A stretch of DNA of 64,000 nucleotides, taken from NCBI RefSeq assembly GCF_009684715.1, contig NZ_CP016604.1, positions 511,262 to 575,261 on the forward strand, read 5' to 3'. A program made the translations under genes and the position numbers. The DNA is from Otariodibacter oris. Lineage in GTDB: Bacteria > Pseudomonadota > Gammaproteobacteria > Enterobacterales > Pasteurellaceae. Below the pieces are notes generated by a model, which made no database searches, had not been told where the DNA came from, and saw nothing but the letters and a program-made list of their open reading frames with translations. Shown here one piece after another: positions 19,504 to 29,316 of the stretch (position 1 is its first letter; each line of letters opens with the position of its first letter).

Positions 19504-19896
19504 ATGAAAGAATTAAATGAATTAACTGATGCGCAAGTTGAAATTTGTATAAATAGTGGGACAGAAAGACCCTTTACAGGTAAATTTTTGAACGAAGAGC
19601 GAGTTGGGACTTATCGTTGTGTCCGTTGTCATAATCCACTATTCCGTTCAGATACTAAATTTGATGCGGGATGTGGGTGGCCTAGTTTTTATGAAACCAT
19701 TTCAAAGGACTCATTACGCTATTTAGATGATTACAGTTTAGGACATCATCGTACAGAAATTCGTTGTGGTCATTGCGATGCCCATATGGGACATGTTTTC
19801 CCTGATGGCCCAGCACCAACAGGATTGCGTTTTTGTTTAAACTCAGTCGCCCTCAATTTTAAATGGGATGAGACAGGTGAGGAAATTGACGGATAA
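19504..19896 (+). CDS. msrB: Peptide-methionine (R)-S-oxide reductase MsrB
   Basis: A 130-residue enzyme that repairs the R form of methionine sulfoxide. The zinc-binding cysteine pairs are CVRC and CGHC. The catalytic cysteine is in [11 protein letters not shown] and the substrate stretch is [10 protein letters not shown]. The start is the ATG at 19504 with GGGGA about 9 bases upstream; an in-frame TTG at 19486 would overlap that ribosome site. It is free-standing, not fused to MsrA. Confidence 0.95.
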   Translation: MKELNELTDAQVEICINSGTERPFTGKFLNEERVGTYRCVRCHNPLFRSDTKFDAGCGWPSFYETISKDSLRYLDDYSLGHHRTEIRCGHCDAHMGHVFPDGPAPTGLRFCLNSVALNFKWDETGEEIDG

Positions 19897-19977
19897 GTTC
19901 CCCAGATTGCAAAATGTCAGAATGCACGTACAATGGTATGCGAAAGCGCAACAAATTTGTCTATGAATCAACTTATT

Positions 19978-20008
19978 AACCGCCTTAACTGGCGGTTTTA
20001 TTTTTTAA
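19978..20008 (+). terminator. Intrinsic terminator after msrB
   Basis: AACCGCC (19978-19984) pairs with GGCGGTT (19991-19997) across a 6-base loop, followed by TTATTTTTT. It ends 10 bases before the CPBP protease start. Confidence 0.75.
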
Positions 20009-20017
20009 GGAAACCTT

Positions 20018-20881
20018 ATGTTTACATCCCATGTAGAATCCATTCAAGCAACATCTAAAGTTAAATTGATTGTGATTCCACTTATTATCGCTTTACTTTG
20101 TGTCGTACTTATCCCTTTAATTGCTGGAATAGGTATCGTATTGCTTATGCCACAAACTGAAGAAGCGATGATTAGCCCATCAAGTACATTATCTATGATT
20201 TTGAATGTGCTTTTATCCTTATTAGTCATTCGCTTTATGGGTAAAGTGAAATTATCCACATTAGGTTTAACCACCAACAAACTTGTTAAGAATATATTGA
20301 TTGGTATCTTTGGTGGATTTTTAGCAATTACTGTTGTCACTTTGCTTATAGCTGCTTTGGGCGGAATTGATTTAATCTTTAATTTTAAGCCTGAATATCT
20401 AGGTACACTAATCCTAGGCGTTATCTTCTTTGCTTTTCAAGGAACTTTTGAAGAATTGATATATCGAGGTTATCTTATGCCTTATTTTTCAAAAGCCATG
20501 AAACAATTCTGGGCAATTATTATAACCAGTATTTTGTTTATGCTGATGCATGGTTTAAACCCAAATATGACAGCTTTGCCTGTGATTAACTTAATGTTAG
20601 CAAGTGTTGTTTTTTCTCTAATTTATGTCTTGTCTGGAAATTTATTACTCGTAGGCTTCGCACACGGTACGTGGAATTATCTACAAGGTTTTTTCTATGG
20701 TTCAGAAGTATCGGGTAACCATATTCAAGAGTCAGTATTCACTGCAATAGCTCAACCAAATAAAGATTTAATTTCTGGTGGTGGATTTGGATTCGAGGGG
20801 GGAATCATTACTAGCCTACTGGGCGTTATCTTAATTATTCTTCTGGGTGTAGCGATAAAGAAAAAACATCTTCCATCATAA
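20018..20881 (+). CDS. CPBP family intramembrane glutamic protease
   Basis: A 287-residue membrane protein with about eight hydrophobic segments and all motifs of the CPBP/Abi (CAAX protease-like) family: EELIYR at 145-150 (paired catalytic Glu and Arg), the histidine in FMLMHG (H178), and GFAHGTWN (H216, N220). Related proteins cleave prenylated or bacteriocin-type peptides or act as bacteriocin immunity proteins; the substrate here is unknown. It stands alone between two terminators. Confidence 0.85.
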   Translation: MFTSHVESIQATSKVKLIVIPLIIALLCVVLIPLIAGIGIVLLMPQTEEAMISPSSTLSMILNVLLSLLVIRFMGKVKLSTLGLTTNKLVKNILIGIFGGFLAITVVTLLIAALGGIDLIFNFKPEYLGTLILGVIFFAFQGTFEELIYRGYLMPYFSKAMKQFWAIIITSILFMLMHGLNPNMTALPVINLMLASVVFSLIYVLSGNLLLVGFAHGTWNYLQGFFYGSEVSGNHIQESVFTAIAQPNKDLISGGGFGFEGGIITSLLGVILIILLGVAIKKKHLPS

Positions 20882-20907
20882 AATGTATTAAGAAACCAGA
20901 AATAAAT

Positions 20908-20944
20908 AAAAGACCTTAATGTTTCAATGTTAAGGTCTTTTTAG
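20908..20944. terminator. Bidirectional terminator between the CPBP gene and aspA
   Basis: AAAGACCTTAA (20909-20919) pairs with TTAAGGTCTTT (20930-20940), with T-runs on both sides as read on each strand. Confidence 0.85.
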
Positions 20945-20970
20945 TTTAGTGTAGATTAAAGTATTAATTC

Positions 20971-22395
20971 TTACTCTTCTTCAAATTTTTTTGCTTTATA
21001 TTTCGGATTCATTAAATTTTCAACAGAAAGAATATCGTCTAATTCAGCTTCTGTGAGCAATCCTCTTTCTAAAACAACTTCTCGTACACTCTTACCTGTT
21101 TTAGCACAGATTTTACCGACGACATCACCTTCGTGGTGACCAATGAATGGATTGAGGTAGGTAACGATACCGATAGAATTAAATACGTAGTTCTCACACA
21201 CTTCTTTATTCACAGTAATACCATCAATACATTTATCACGAAGATTGACGCAAGCATTGGATAAAATCTCAATAGATTCAAACATTGCTTGCCCAATAAC
21301 AGGCTCCATTACATTTAATTGTAACTGCCCTGCTTCAGCTGCAAAGGTAATCGTCGCATCGTTTCCGATCACTTTAAAGCAAACTTGATTAACCACTTCA
21401 GGCACCACTGGATTGACTTTAGCTGGCATAATTGATGAGCCTGCTTGCAATTCAGGTAAATTAATTTCATTTAAGCCAGCACGAGGACCAGAAGAGAGCA
21501 GACGTAAATCGTTACAGACTTTGGAAAGTTTTACCGCGGTGCGTTTTAATGCACCATGCACCATGACATAAGCACCACAGTCTGAGGTTGCCTCAATTAA
21601 ATTTTCAGATAGTACACAAGGAAGTTGAGTAACTTCAGAGAGATATTTAACAGCAAGTTCAGAATAACCTTCTGGAGTATTCACACCTGTACCAATTGCA
21701 GTTGCACCTAAATTGACTTCTAATAATAACTCAGCAGTACGTTTTAGATTTTTGATTTCTTCATCAAGTAAAACAGAAAATGCTTTAAATTCTTGTCCTA
21801 CTGTCATTGGTACTGCATCTTGTAGCTGTGTTCTTCCCATTTTTAAAATTTTTGAGAATTCTTCTGCTTTATTATCAAATGCTTGTTGTAGATAGAGGAC
21901 TTTAACAATCAATTGCATAATGCTGTTGTACACAGCAATTCGGAATCCCGTAGGGTAAGCATCATTAGTCGATTGGCTTGCGTTAACATGATCCATTGGA
22001 TTAATGTATTGATATTCACCTTTTTGATGCCCCATAATTTCAAGGGCTAAATTTGCCACCACTTCATTGGTATTCATATTAACAGAAGTACCTGCACCAC
22101 CTTGATAGACATCTGAAGGGAACTGATCCATACAACGCCCATTTACGAGAATTTCATCACAAGCTTGAACAATCGCTTTAGCTATTTTCTTTGGAATTGC
22201 ACCAAGTTCTCCATTGGCTAAGGCAGTCGCCTTTTTTACCATTACCATACCGCGCACAAATTCGGGAACGTCGGAAATGACATTTTTCGATATATTGAAA
22301 TTTTCAATCGCTCTTAGTGTATGGATTCCCCAATAAACATCATTTGGTACTTCACGTTCGCCGAGTAGATCAACTTCAATTCTTGTATTATTCAC
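20971..22395 (-). CDS. aspA: Aspartate ammonia-lyase (aspartase)
   Basis: A 474-residue enzyme converting L-aspartate to fumarate and ammonia, feeding anaerobic fumarate respiration. It carries the fumarase/aspartase signature [11 protein letters not shown] with the catalytic serine loop, plus [17 protein letters not shown]. The start codon is GTG at 22395, placed by GAAGGA 9 bases upstream; no better ATG exists nearby. The length agrees with E. coli AspA (478). A CRP-like site lies about 70 bases upstream, consistent with its known catabolite control. Confidence 0.97.
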   Translation of the reverse strand: MNNTRIEVDLLGEREVPNDVYWGIHTLRAIENFNISKNVISDVPEFVRGMVMVKKATALANGELGAIPKKIAKAIVQACDEILVNGRCMDQFPSDVYQGGAGTSVNMNTNEVVANLALEIMGHQKGEYQYINPMDHVNASQSTNDAYPTGFRIAVYNSIMQLIVKVLYLQQAFDNKAEEFSKILKMGRTQLQDAVPMTVGQEFKAFSVLLDEEIKNLKRTAELLLEVNLGATAIGTGVNTPEGYSELAVKYLSEVTQLPCVLSENLIEATSDCGAYVMVHGALKRTAVKLSKVCNDLRLLSSGPRAGLNEINLPELQAGSSIMPAKVNPVVPEVVNQVCFKVIGNDATITFAAEAGQLQLNVMEPVIGQAMFESIEILSNACVNLRDKCIDGITVNKEVCENYVFNSIGIVTYLNPFIGHHEGDVVGKICAKTGKSVREVVLERGLLTEAELDDILSVENLMNPKYKAKKFEEE

Positions 22396-22460
22396 GATAT
22401 ATTCCTTCTATTAATAGTGACAATTTTGGGCGGATCATACTGGCTTACACCGAGAAAAAA

Positions 22461-22476
22461 TGCGATCTAGATCATA
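22461..22476 (-). promoter_or_regulatory. CRP-binding site candidate upstream of aspA
   Basis: TGCGA-N6-TCATA, with the symmetric centre TCTAGA, matches the CRP consensus TGTGA-N6-TCACA at 8 of 10 positions. It lies 66-81 bases ahead of the GTG start. Confidence 0.6.
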
Positions 22477-22545
22477 TTTTGGGGATGAGTGGGCTGATAT
22501 AAATTGTCATCTCAGATTAGTTTTTTTTATGAATAATCAGGATGA

Positions 22546-22568
22546 AAGCACACAAGCGTTGTGTGCTT
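22546..22568 (-). terminator. Hairpin downstream of purN (possible terminator)
   Basis: AAGCACACAA (22546-22555) pairs with TTGTGTGCTT (22559-22568) around a 3-base loop. The U-tract on the minus strand is poor, so it may instead stabilise the 3' end. Confidence 0.45.
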
Positions 22569-22592
22569 ATCAAAATTGAGAGGAGCGTAAAG

Positions 22593-23234
22593 CTAATCGA
22601 TGGCATAGCCTTGTTTTGATAGTAGTTCTCCATCTAAGTAAGCTTTACCATCAATACAAGATAAACGATCCGAACAGAACCATTCCACAACGAGCGGATA
22701 GCATCGATGTTCTTGTTCATGTACTCGTTGTATAACATCCTCTAATGTATCATCAGGATAAATCGGCACTTTTGCTTGTAACACAACAGACCCACCATCC
22801 ACTTCTTCATTAACAAAATGAATACTCATACCATGTTCAGTATCCCCTGCTTCCATTGCGCGTTGATGAGTATGTAGCCCTGCATATTTAGGTAATAAAG
22901 AAGGATGAATATTGAGGATTTTTCCTTCAAAGTGTTGGGTGAATTGAGCGGTTAAAATTTTCATGTAGCCAGCTAAAACAATCAAATCAGCGCCAAGCTC
23001 ATCAATTTTTGATGCAATTGCACTATCCATCGATTGATTGCTATCGAAATCTTTACGCGAAAAAACGAAATGTGGAATATTGGCTTTTTCTGCTCTGACT
23101 AACCCATAAGCATCAGCTTTATTGGATATGACTGCACAAATTTGACCGTTAATTTTGCCACGCTCAATCGTATCCATAATGGATTGTAAGTTGGTACCAT
23201 TACCTGAAATGAGTACAACAATATTTTTTTTCAT
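22593..23234 (-). CDS. purN: Phosphoribosylglycinamide formyltransferase PurN
   Basis: A 213-residue enzyme that transfers a formyl group from 10-formyltetrahydrofolate to GAR, step three of purine synthesis. The start MKKNIVVLISGNGTNLQSI is the usual one; upstream in-frame codons run through the inverted-repeat spacer and are rejected. Active-site stretches are NIHPSLLPKY (Asn, His) and HFVNEEVDGG (the D of the DGG loop). It lies downstream of purM, separated by a hairpin of two uptake sequences. Confidence 0.96.
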   Translation of the reverse strand: MKKNIVVLISGNGTNLQSIMDTIERGKINGQICAVISNKADAYGLVRAEKANIPHFVFSRKDFDSNQSMDSAIASKIDELGADLIVLAGYMKILTAQFTQHFEGKILNIHPSLLPKYAGLHTHQRAMEAGDTEHGMSIHFVNEEVDGGSVVLQAKVPIYPDDTLEDVIQRVHEQEHRCYPLVVEWFCSDRLSCIDGKAYLDGELLSKQGYAID

Positions 23235-23251
23235 AATTCTATTAAAAACTA

Positions 23252-23281
23252 ACCGCTTGTATCTTATCAGGTACAAGCGGT
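23252..23281 (-). terminator. Terminator or attenuator made of two inverted uptake sequences (purM/purN)
   Basis: ACCGCTTGTA (23252-23261) and TACAAGCGGT (23272-23281) are perfect inverted copies of the uptake core with a 10-base loop. Read on the minus strand the stem is followed by TAGTTTTTAA, so it can terminate or attenuate transcription after purM. Confidence 0.75.
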
Positions 23282-23298
23282 CAGTTCATTTGCCTTAT

Positions 23299-24330
23299 TT
23301 AAACAATTTCAACTTGTTCAGAACCTGATTCTAAGTTCTCAATTTTACCGATAACCCAAGCGTCTTCACCCGCTTGTTTTAGAAGGGTGAGTGCTGTATC
23401 TACATCTGCTTCTGGTAATGCAATTACCATACCTACACCACAGTTAAAGGTGCGATACATTTCATAACGGCTGATGTTACCTTTATCTTGTAGCCATTTG
23501 AATGCAGGTTGCCATTCCCAGCTTTTCTCATCGATCACAGCTTTAACATTCTTCGGTAATACACGAGGGATATTCTCCCAGAATCCACCACCCGTAAGAT
23601 GAGCAATGGCATGAACCTCAACTTTTTTGATTAATTGAAGGACTGATTTAACATAAATTTTAGTTGGAGAAAGGAGATGCTCGCTTAATGATTTGCCTTC
23701 AAGCAGATCGTCAGCTTTTGCGCCACTGACTTCTAACACTTTACGAATTAATGAATAGCCGTTTGAATGAGGACCACTTGATCCAAGAGCAATTAAAGTA
23801 TCGCCTACTTTAACATTTGAACCATCAATAATTTCTGATTTTTCAACGACACCAACACAGAAACCCGCAAGGTCATAATCGCCTTCATGGTACATTCCTG
23901 GCATTTCTGCTGTTTCACCGCCAACTAATGCACATCCAGATTGTTCACAACCATCAGCAATCCCTTTAATTACAGAGCTAGCTACATCGACATTGAGTTT
24001 ACCTGTTGCATAGTAATCAAGAAAGAATAATGGTTCAGCGCCTTGAACAACTAAATCGTTAACACACATCGCCACCAAGTCGATACCAATGGTGTCATGT
24101 TTATTCAAATCAATCGCAAGGCGTAATTTAGTTCCAACCCCATCAGTACCCGAAACTAAAATAGGTTCTTTGTATTTAGTTGGCAAAGCACATAAAGCAC
24201 CAAAACCGCCTAATCCCCCCATTACTTCTGGACGATGAGTACGTTTTACGTCACCTTTGATACGTTCGACCAATTCATTACCAGCGTGAATATCTACGCC
24301 TGCATCCTTATAACTTAGTTGTGTTGTCAC
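23299..24330 (-). CDS. purM: Phosphoribosylformylglycinamidine cyclo-ligase PurM (AIR synthetase)
   Basis: A 343-residue ATP-dependent enzyme that makes aminoimidazole ribotide. The start is the GTG at 24330 ([14 protein letters not shown]), with GAGG 8 bases upstream and a length equal to E. coli PurM; further upstream codons would run through the promoter. Family motifs: [21 protein letters not shown] and [16 protein letters not shown] PurR box lies just upstream. purN follows, with an uptake-sequence hairpin between. Confidence 0.96.
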   Translation of the reverse strand: MTTQLSYKDAGVDIHAGNELVERIKGDVKRTHRPEVMGGLGGFGALCALPTKYKEPILVSGTDGVGTKLRLAIDLNKHDTIGIDLVAMCVNDLVVQGAEPLFFLDYYATGKLNVDVASSVIKGIADGCEQSGCALVGGETAEMPGMYHEGDYDLAGFCVGVVEKSEIIDGSNVKVGDTLIALGSSGPHSNGYSLIRKVLEVSGAKADDLLEGKSLSEHLLSPTKIYVKSVLQLIKKVEVHAIAHLTGGGFWENIPRVLPKNVKAVIDEKSWEWQPAFKWLQDKGNISRYEMYRTFNCGVGMVIALPEADVDTALTLLKQAGEDAWVIGKIENLESGSEQVEIV

Positions 24331-24364
24331 AGAAAAGACCTCAATGAAATAAAAAATTTTTCGA

Positions 24365-24391
24365 ATTATAACATTAAGCAAACGGTTGCGA
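24365..24391 (-). promoter_or_regulatory. purM promoter -10 and PurR operator
   Basis: AAGCAAACGGTTGCGA (24376-24391) matches the PurR consensus ACGCAAACGTTTGCGT at 13 of 16 positions and keeps its dyad. On the minus strand a perfect TATAAT lies at 24370-24365, so the operator sits between the -10 and -35 regions. Confidence 0.75.
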
Positions 24392-24568
24392 TAGGGAATA
24401 AGCGTAAATCTAGTATTCATATGAAAGGATAACAATAATGCACTAAATAAAAAAATAATTTGCTAAAAGGTTGAAGTTCTGATATTTATACGCGCTTTTA
24501 AAAAGCCATAACCCTAAAAGAGCTTTAGATGTACTCTTAAGGAAGATCACAAAAACAGGAGTGACCTT

Positions 24569-25018
24569 ATGACACAAGCGTCAAATACAAATTCGCTTAG
24601 TTTGTTAGCCATTGCAGGCGTAACCCCTTACCAATTAGGTAAAGATGAAGAGTATATGAATGATGCTCAGATTGAGCATTTTCGTAAAATTTTAAAGGCG
24701 TGGCATGCTCAAATTATAGAAGAAGCGGAGCGTACTAAAATCCAAATGCAGGATGATGTAACAAATTTTGCGGATCCATCAGATAGAGCAACTCAAGAAG
24801 AAGAATTTAGCTTAGAGTTACGTAATCGTGATCGTGAACGTAGATTGCTTAAAAAAATTGAACAAACTCTAGTAAAACTGGATTCTGGTGATTATGGATA
24901 TTGCGATGCTTGTGGTATTGAAATTGGCTTAAAACGTTTAGAAGCTCGCCCAACCGCTGATCTATGTATTGATTGTAAAACACTCGCAGAAATCCGTGAA
25001 AAACAAATGGGCGGTTAA
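24569..25018 (+). CDS. dksA: RNA polymerase-binding transcription factor DksA
   Basis: A 149-residue regulator that binds the RNA polymerase secondary channel and, with ppGpp, represses rRNA genes and activates amino-acid genes. The coiled coil (about residues 35-110) has the tip [13 protein letters not shown] with the conserved DPSDRA. The zinc finger is CDACGIEIG...CIDC. GGAGTGACC precedes the ATG. A terminator separates it from pcnB. Confidence 0.97.
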   Translation: MTQASNTNSLSLLAIAGVTPYQLGKDEEYMNDAQIEHFRKILKAWHAQIIEEAERTKIQMQDDVTNFADPSDRATQEEEFSLELRNRDRERRLLKKIEQTLVKLDSGDYGYCDACGIEIGLKRLEARPTADLCIDCKTLAEIREKQMGG

Positions 25019-25027
25019 TTAATGATG

Positions 25028-25060
25028 ATGTGGTGTTTAGATAAGCACCACATTTCTTGT
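25028..25060 (+). terminator. Intrinsic terminator after dksA
   Basis: ATGTGGTG (25028-25035) pairs with CACCACAT (25046-25053), followed by TTCTTGTTTAAT. The T-tract is interrupted, so part of the transcription may continue into pcnB. Confidence 0.6.
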
Positions 25061-25088
25061 TTAATTAGCATAAAATTTGAGGTGTACT

Positions 25089-26645
25089 ATTTTTAATTAC
25101 ATTAAATCTCTTCTTTCTCGACAAAAAAAGGAAAGAAAACAACCGCTTGTTGAAACAACAAGTTATCCAAATAAAAATAAGGTTGAGATTTCGGAGTCTA
25201 AACCATCAGTCTTAAAGAGTGCTGATAAGGCGGTATCTTCGCCAAAGAAAAAATACAAATCAAAATCTTCTTCAAAATCTCAAGCTTCTCAATCCCACAT
25301 TATTCATAAGCAGTTTACTGTAGATGCAAAAAAATATGGTATCACGGTAAAAAATTTTCCTAGTAATGCGATTACGGTAGTCAATAAACTGCAAAGAGCA
25401 GGTTATGAAGCTTATTTAGTTGGTGGCTGTATTCGTGATCTGTTGTCAGGAGAAAAAGCAAAAGATGTTGATATTGCAACAAATGCAAAACCTGAAGAGA
25501 TCCAGAAAGTTTTTGGTCGTCAATGTCGTTTAATTGGTAGACGATTCCGTTTAGCCCACATTATGTTTGGGCGTGAAATTTATGAAGTCGCGACATTCCG
25601 AGCAGATCATGCAGAAAATGCCTCTGAAAAAATTTATAAGACGAGTGAATCAGGCTTAGTCCTTCGTGATAATGTGTATGGTACATTGCGTGAAGATGCT
25701 GAACGTCGTGATTTTAGCGTGAATGCACTCTACTACGATGTCAAAAATCAACTTATTTTTGATTTTTACCATGGAATAGACGATCTAAAAGCAGGGCGTT
25801 TGCGTTTAATTGGTGAACCAAAGATTCGTTACCAAGAAGATCCTGTCAGAATGCTTAGAGCGATTCGCTTTATGGCAAAATTGGATATGTTTTTAGATAA
25901 AGCCAGCGATGAACCAATTAAATCCATGGCACCTTTATTACAATCGATTCCAGCAGCTCGATTATTTGAAGAATCATTAAAGTTATTGCAATCTGGCTAT
26001 GGCTTAAAAACTTATGAATTATTACGCCAGTATGGTTTATTCGAACAGCTTTTCCCAACCTTAGCTGTTCATTTTACTGAAAAGCAAGATTCAAATGCTG
26101 AACGCATGATTGTGAAAGCATTGGGTTCAACGGATGATCGTATTCGTGATAATTTACGAATTAATCCAGCATTCTTATTTGCGGCGTTATTCTGGTATCC
26201 ATTGCGTGAAAAAATTGATGAATTGAAAAATGAAGGTGGATTAAATACTCATGATGCAATGCTTTTGGCGGCAAATGAGATTTTATCCGAGGCTTGTCGT
26301 AGAGTAGCGTTACATCGCAGACATACCGCCGTTATTCGTGATATTTGGGCATTACAATTCCAATTCCCTAAACGTACAGGTAAACGTCCTCAACAAACTC
26401 TAGGGCATATCAAATTCAGAGCAGGATTTGACTTGTTAGTGATGCGTGCAGAATTAGAAGGTGGTGACTTAGTTGAGTTAAGTGCTTGGTGGCATGAATA
26501 TCAATTAAGTAATGAATCACAGCGTTCAACCTTGCTTAATGGTGTTAAAACTGCACATTCTCATTCAGATGATGAACCGAAGAAGAAACGTAAACCTCGT
26601 CGTCGTTTCCATCGTAAGAAAAAAGCGAAAAAAGTAGAGGAATAG
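25089..26645 (+). CDS. pcnB: Poly(A) polymerase I, apparent AUU start
   Basis: A 518-residue enzyme that polyadenylates RNA 3' ends and promotes decay. The nucleotidyltransferase core has GGCIRDLL and the DVDIAT aspartate pair, followed by the RNA-binding regions RRDFSVNALYY and REDAERRD. The N-terminus (about residues 5-70) is a K/S-rich linker and the C-terminus is very basic (KKKRKPRRRFHRKKK). No ATG precedes the conserved region. TGAGGTG at 25078-25084 points to the ATT at 25089 (ATT TTT AAT), exactly like E. coli pcnB (ATT TTT, protein MFTRV). TTG 25077 is the alternative, but it overlaps that ribosome site. folK follows 6 bases later. Confidence 0.93.
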   Translation: MFNYIKSLLSRQKKERKQPLVETTSYPNKNKVEISESKPSVLKSADKAVSSPKKKYKSKSSSKSQASQSHIIHKQFTVDAKKYGITVKNFPSNAITVVNKLQRAGYEAYLVGGCIRDLLSGEKAKDVDIATNAKPEEIQKVFGRQCRLIGRRFRLAHIMFGREIYEVATFRADHAENASEKIYKTSESGLVLRDNVYGTLREDAERRDFSVNALYYDVKNQLIFDFYHGIDDLKAGRLRLIGEPKIRYQEDPVRMLRAIRFMAKLDMFLDKASDEPIKSMAPLLQSIPAARLFEESLKLLQSGYGLKTYELLRQYGLFEQLFPTLAVHFTEKQDSNAERMIVKALGSTDDRIRDNLRINPAFLFAALFWYPLREKIDELKNEGGLNTHDAMLLAANEILSEACRRVALHRRHTAVIRDIWALQFQFPKRTGKRPQQTLGHIKFRAGFDLLVMRAELEGGDLVELSAWWHEYQLSNESQRSTLLNGVKTAHSHSDDEPKKKRKPRRRFHRKKKAKKVEE

Positions 26646-26651
26646 CGAAAA

Positions 26652-27125
26652 ATGCAAACGGTGTATGTTGCTCTGGGTTCAAATTTAGATAATCCGCAGG
26701 AACAATTAAAGCAAGCGGTCAGATCATTGCAGAGTTTTGCACATAATTTTGAGGTTAGCCCTTTTTATAGTAGTAAACCTTTAGGTCCACAAGATCAGCC
26801 TGATTATGTCAATGCAGTTGCAAAATTTGATACGGAACTGACCGCTATTCAATTGTTAGATAAGCTGCAATCTATTGAGAATGAACAGGGTAGGGTACGT
26901 TTGCGTCGTTGGGGTGAAAGAACCCTAGACTTAGATATTTTGCTCTATGGTAATGAGCAGATAAATTCAGAACGTTTGGTTGTTCCCCATTATGATATGC
27001 ATAATCGTGAATTTGTGATTGTGCCACTTTACGATCTTTCGCCCGATCTGATTTTACCGACAGGGCAATCTTTGACTTCTCTTTATCAGAACTTTGCACA
27101 CCATACAATGCATAGATTAGCATGA
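26652..27125 (+). CDS. folK: 6-hydroxymethyl-7,8-dihydropterin pyrophosphokinase
   Basis: A 157-residue enzyme of folate synthesis that transfers pyrophosphate from ATP to the pterin. The signature GERTLDLDILLYG near residue 89-101 holds the two magnesium-binding aspartates, and VALGSNLDNP is the N-terminal motif. It follows pcnB by 6 bases, the same pairing as in E. coli (pcnB-folK), so they are one transcription unit. Confidence 0.96.
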   Translation: MQTVYVALGSNLDNPQEQLKQAVRSLQSFAHNFEVSPFYSSKPLGPQDQPDYVNAVAKFDTELTAIQLLDKLQSIENEQGRVRLRRWGERTLDLDILLYGNEQINSERLVVPHYDMHNREFVIVPLYDLSPDLILPTGQSLTSLYQNFAHHTMHRLA

Positions 27126-27174
27126 TTGTATTTCTTTAAATTTTTAGAATGCGATAAGTTTTGTGGATTAAGAA

Positions 27175-27209
27175 AAAAGGCATGATAGTGAATACCATGC
27201 CTTTTCTGT
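27175..27209. terminator. Terminator between folK and htpG
   Basis: AAAAGGCATG (27175-27184) pairs with CATGCCTTTT (27196-27205), with T-rich sequence after it and an A-run before it, so it can serve both convergent genes. Confidence 0.8.
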
Positions 27210-27228
27210 TAGTAAGATTATAAAGTAA

Positions 27229-29112
27229 TTAACCCAATAATTTATTCATACGCTTAATAAACGCACTTGGATTTTCTAAAGTACCACGTTCTGCAAGTAA
27301 TGCTTGTTCAAATAACAATTCAATCCAATCGGTAAATTGATCTTCATCAGCCACATCTGCAACACGTTTTACCATTGCGTGATCAGGGTTAAGCTCAAAG
27401 GTATATTTCACTTCTGGTGCTTGTTGTCCCATAGCTGCAAAGAGTTTCGCCATTTGTGTACCCATTTCATCGCTGTCCGTTGAAACGACCGCTGGTGTGT
27501 CTGTTAAGCGGTGAGTTAATACCACTTTTTTGACACGATCGCCTAAGTAGTTTTTGGCACGTTCGATGAAAGATGCAAATTCTTGCTCTTGAGCTTTTTG
27601 GCTTTCTTCTTCCTCTTTATCCGCTAAATCGCCTAAATCTAAATCTGATTTAGTGATGCTTTGGAGTGGTTTACCATCAAATTCAGTTAGGTAGCTTAAC
27701 ATCCATTCATCAATACGATCAGAAAGTAATAAGACTTCGATCTCTTTTTTGTTGAATAATTCTAAATGCGGGCTATTTTTTGCCGCTTGATAGCTATCAG
27801 CCGTTAAGACGTAAATCGCTTTTTGTCCTTCTTTCATTCTTGCAACATAATCACTTAAACTGACCGCTTGTTCACTGCTATCAGTGTGTGTTGAAGCAAA
27901 ACGGAGTAATCCAGCCACTTGATCTTTATTGCTAAAGTCTTCACCAACCCCTTCTTTTAAGACTAAACCGAATTCTTTCCAGAATTGTTGATATTGTTCT
28001 GGGCTATCTTTTGCTAATTTTTCTAACATTTGAAGCGTGCGTTTAGTTAATGCTGAACGTAATGCTGCTGTTGTTTTGTTATCTTGTAAGATTTCACGAG
28101 ATACATTTAATGGCAAGTCGTTAGAGTCGAGCAAACCACGCATAAAGCGTAAGTAATTTGGCATAAAGACTTCGGCATCATCCATAATGAAGACACGTTG
28201 TACATAAAGTTTTAAACCGTGTTTTTGATCACGATTGAACATATCCCACGGTGCTTTACTTGGGATATAAAGTAGGCTCGTGTATTCTTGCTTACCTTCT
28301 ACTTTGTTATGAGACCATAAAAGTGGATCGGAGAAATCGTGGCTAATGTGTTTATAGAATTCTTTATATTCTTCGTCAGTGATTTCATTTTTTGCACGAG
28401 TCCAAAGGGCTTGAGCTTTATTGATTTTTTCCCATTTTTTACCTGTTTCTTTGCCTTCGTCATCGTATTCTTTGGTTTCGATTTCTACTGGTAAACCGAT
28501 ATGATCAGAATATTTACCAATGATTTCACGCAAACGCCATTCGCCTAAAAATTCTTTTTCATCTTCACGAAGGTAAAGAATAACGTCAGTACCACGATCT
28601 GCTTTTTCAATATCTGAAACAGTGTAATCGCCTTCGCCTGCTGATTCCCATTCTACCCCTTGAGATTTATCTAAACCTGCACCACGAGTGCGGACAACCA
28701 CTTTGTCTGCAACGATAAATGATGAATAGAAACCTACCCCAAATTGCCCGATAAGTTGGCTATCTTTCGCTTGATCTGAGCCTAACGCGTTTAAAAATTC
28801 TTTTGTACCTGATTTTGCGATAGTACCGAGGTGATCGATAACTTGTTCACGGCTCATACCGATACCATTATCGCTGATGGTAATTGTGCCAAGAGTTTCA
28901 TCTACACTAATACGTACACGCAATTCGCCATTGCCTTCGTAAAGTTCTGGATTTGAAAGGGCTTTAAAGCGAAGTTTATCGGCAGCGTCCGATGCGTTAG
29001 AGATTAATTCACGTAAGAAAATTTCTTTGTTGGAGTAAAGTGAGTGGATCATTAATTGAAGTAATTGTTTTACTTCCGATTGAAAACTGTGTGTTTGTTG
29101 ATTTGTACTCAT
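27229..29112 (-). CDS. htpG: Chaperone protein HtpG (Hsp90)
   Basis: A 627-residue ATP-dependent dimeric chaperone. The N-terminal GHKL ATPase domain shows [21 protein letters not shown] and [11 protein letters not shown]. The middle domain includes RVFIMDD and [11 protein letters not shown]. The C-terminal dimer domain ends LLG. The length equals the bacterial family (about 625). A textbook sigma-32 promoter lies upstream, so it is heat-inducible. The leader also contains an uptake sequence at 29151-29159. Confidence 0.98.
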   Translation of the reverse strand: MSTNQQTHSFQSEVKQLLQLMIHSLYSNKEIFLRELISNASDAADKLRFKALSNPELYEGNGELRVRISVDETLGTITISDNGIGMSREQVIDHLGTIAKSGTKEFLNALGSDQAKDSQLIGQFGVGFYSSFIVADKVVVRTRGAGLDKSQGVEWESAGEGDYTVSDIEKADRGTDVILYLREDEKEFLGEWRLREIIGKYSDHIGLPVEIETKEYDDEGKETGKKWEKINKAQALWTRAKNEITDEEYKEFYKHISHDFSDPLLWSHNKVEGKQEYTSLLYIPSKAPWDMFNRDQKHGLKLYVQRVFIMDDAEVFMPNYLRFMRGLLDSNDLPLNVSREILQDNKTTAALRSALTKRTLQMLEKLAKDSPEQYQQFWKEFGLVLKEGVGEDFSNKDQVAGLLRFASTHTDSSEQAVSLSDYVARMKEGQKAIYVLTADSYQAAKNSPHLELFNKKEIEVLLLSDRIDEWMLSYLTEFDGKPLQSITKSDLDLGDLADKEEEESQKAQEQEFASFIERAKNYLGDRVKKVVLTHRLTDTPAVVSTDSDEMGTQMAKLFAAMGQQAPEVKYTFELNPDHAMVKRVADVADEDQFTDWIELLFEQALLAERGTLENPSAFIKRMNKLLG

Positions 29113-29181
29113 ATAATCCTCTTAATTTTGCAAAAAATAAGCGGGATCTCACCGCTTGTTGTTTATCTGAAAACGTTGGAT

Positions 29182-29209
29182 AGATGGGGGATAAAAACTA
29201 GAATTCAAG
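29182..29209 (-). promoter_or_regulatory. Sigma-32 (heat-shock) promoter of htpG
   Basis: On the minus strand CTTGAAT (29209-29203), a 13-base spacer and CCCCATCT (29189-29182) match the sigma-32 consensus CTTGAAA-N11-16-CCCCATNT at 14 of 14 defined positions but one. It lies about 70-97 bases ahead of the ATG. Confidence 0.85.
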
Positions 29210-29316
29210 AGAGAAATTGTTGGATCTTTAGCAATTTGAGTTAGGGCAAGTGAAACTATATACATTATACTGTGTCTGTTACAAAGTTCTATTTAGTTAT
29301 AAAAAAGGAAAATAAA

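Noticed and set aside
24331-24435. Longer N-terminus for PurM
   Set aside because: It would read through the -10 box and PurR operator, and the GTG at 24330 gives the normal length with a good ribosome site.
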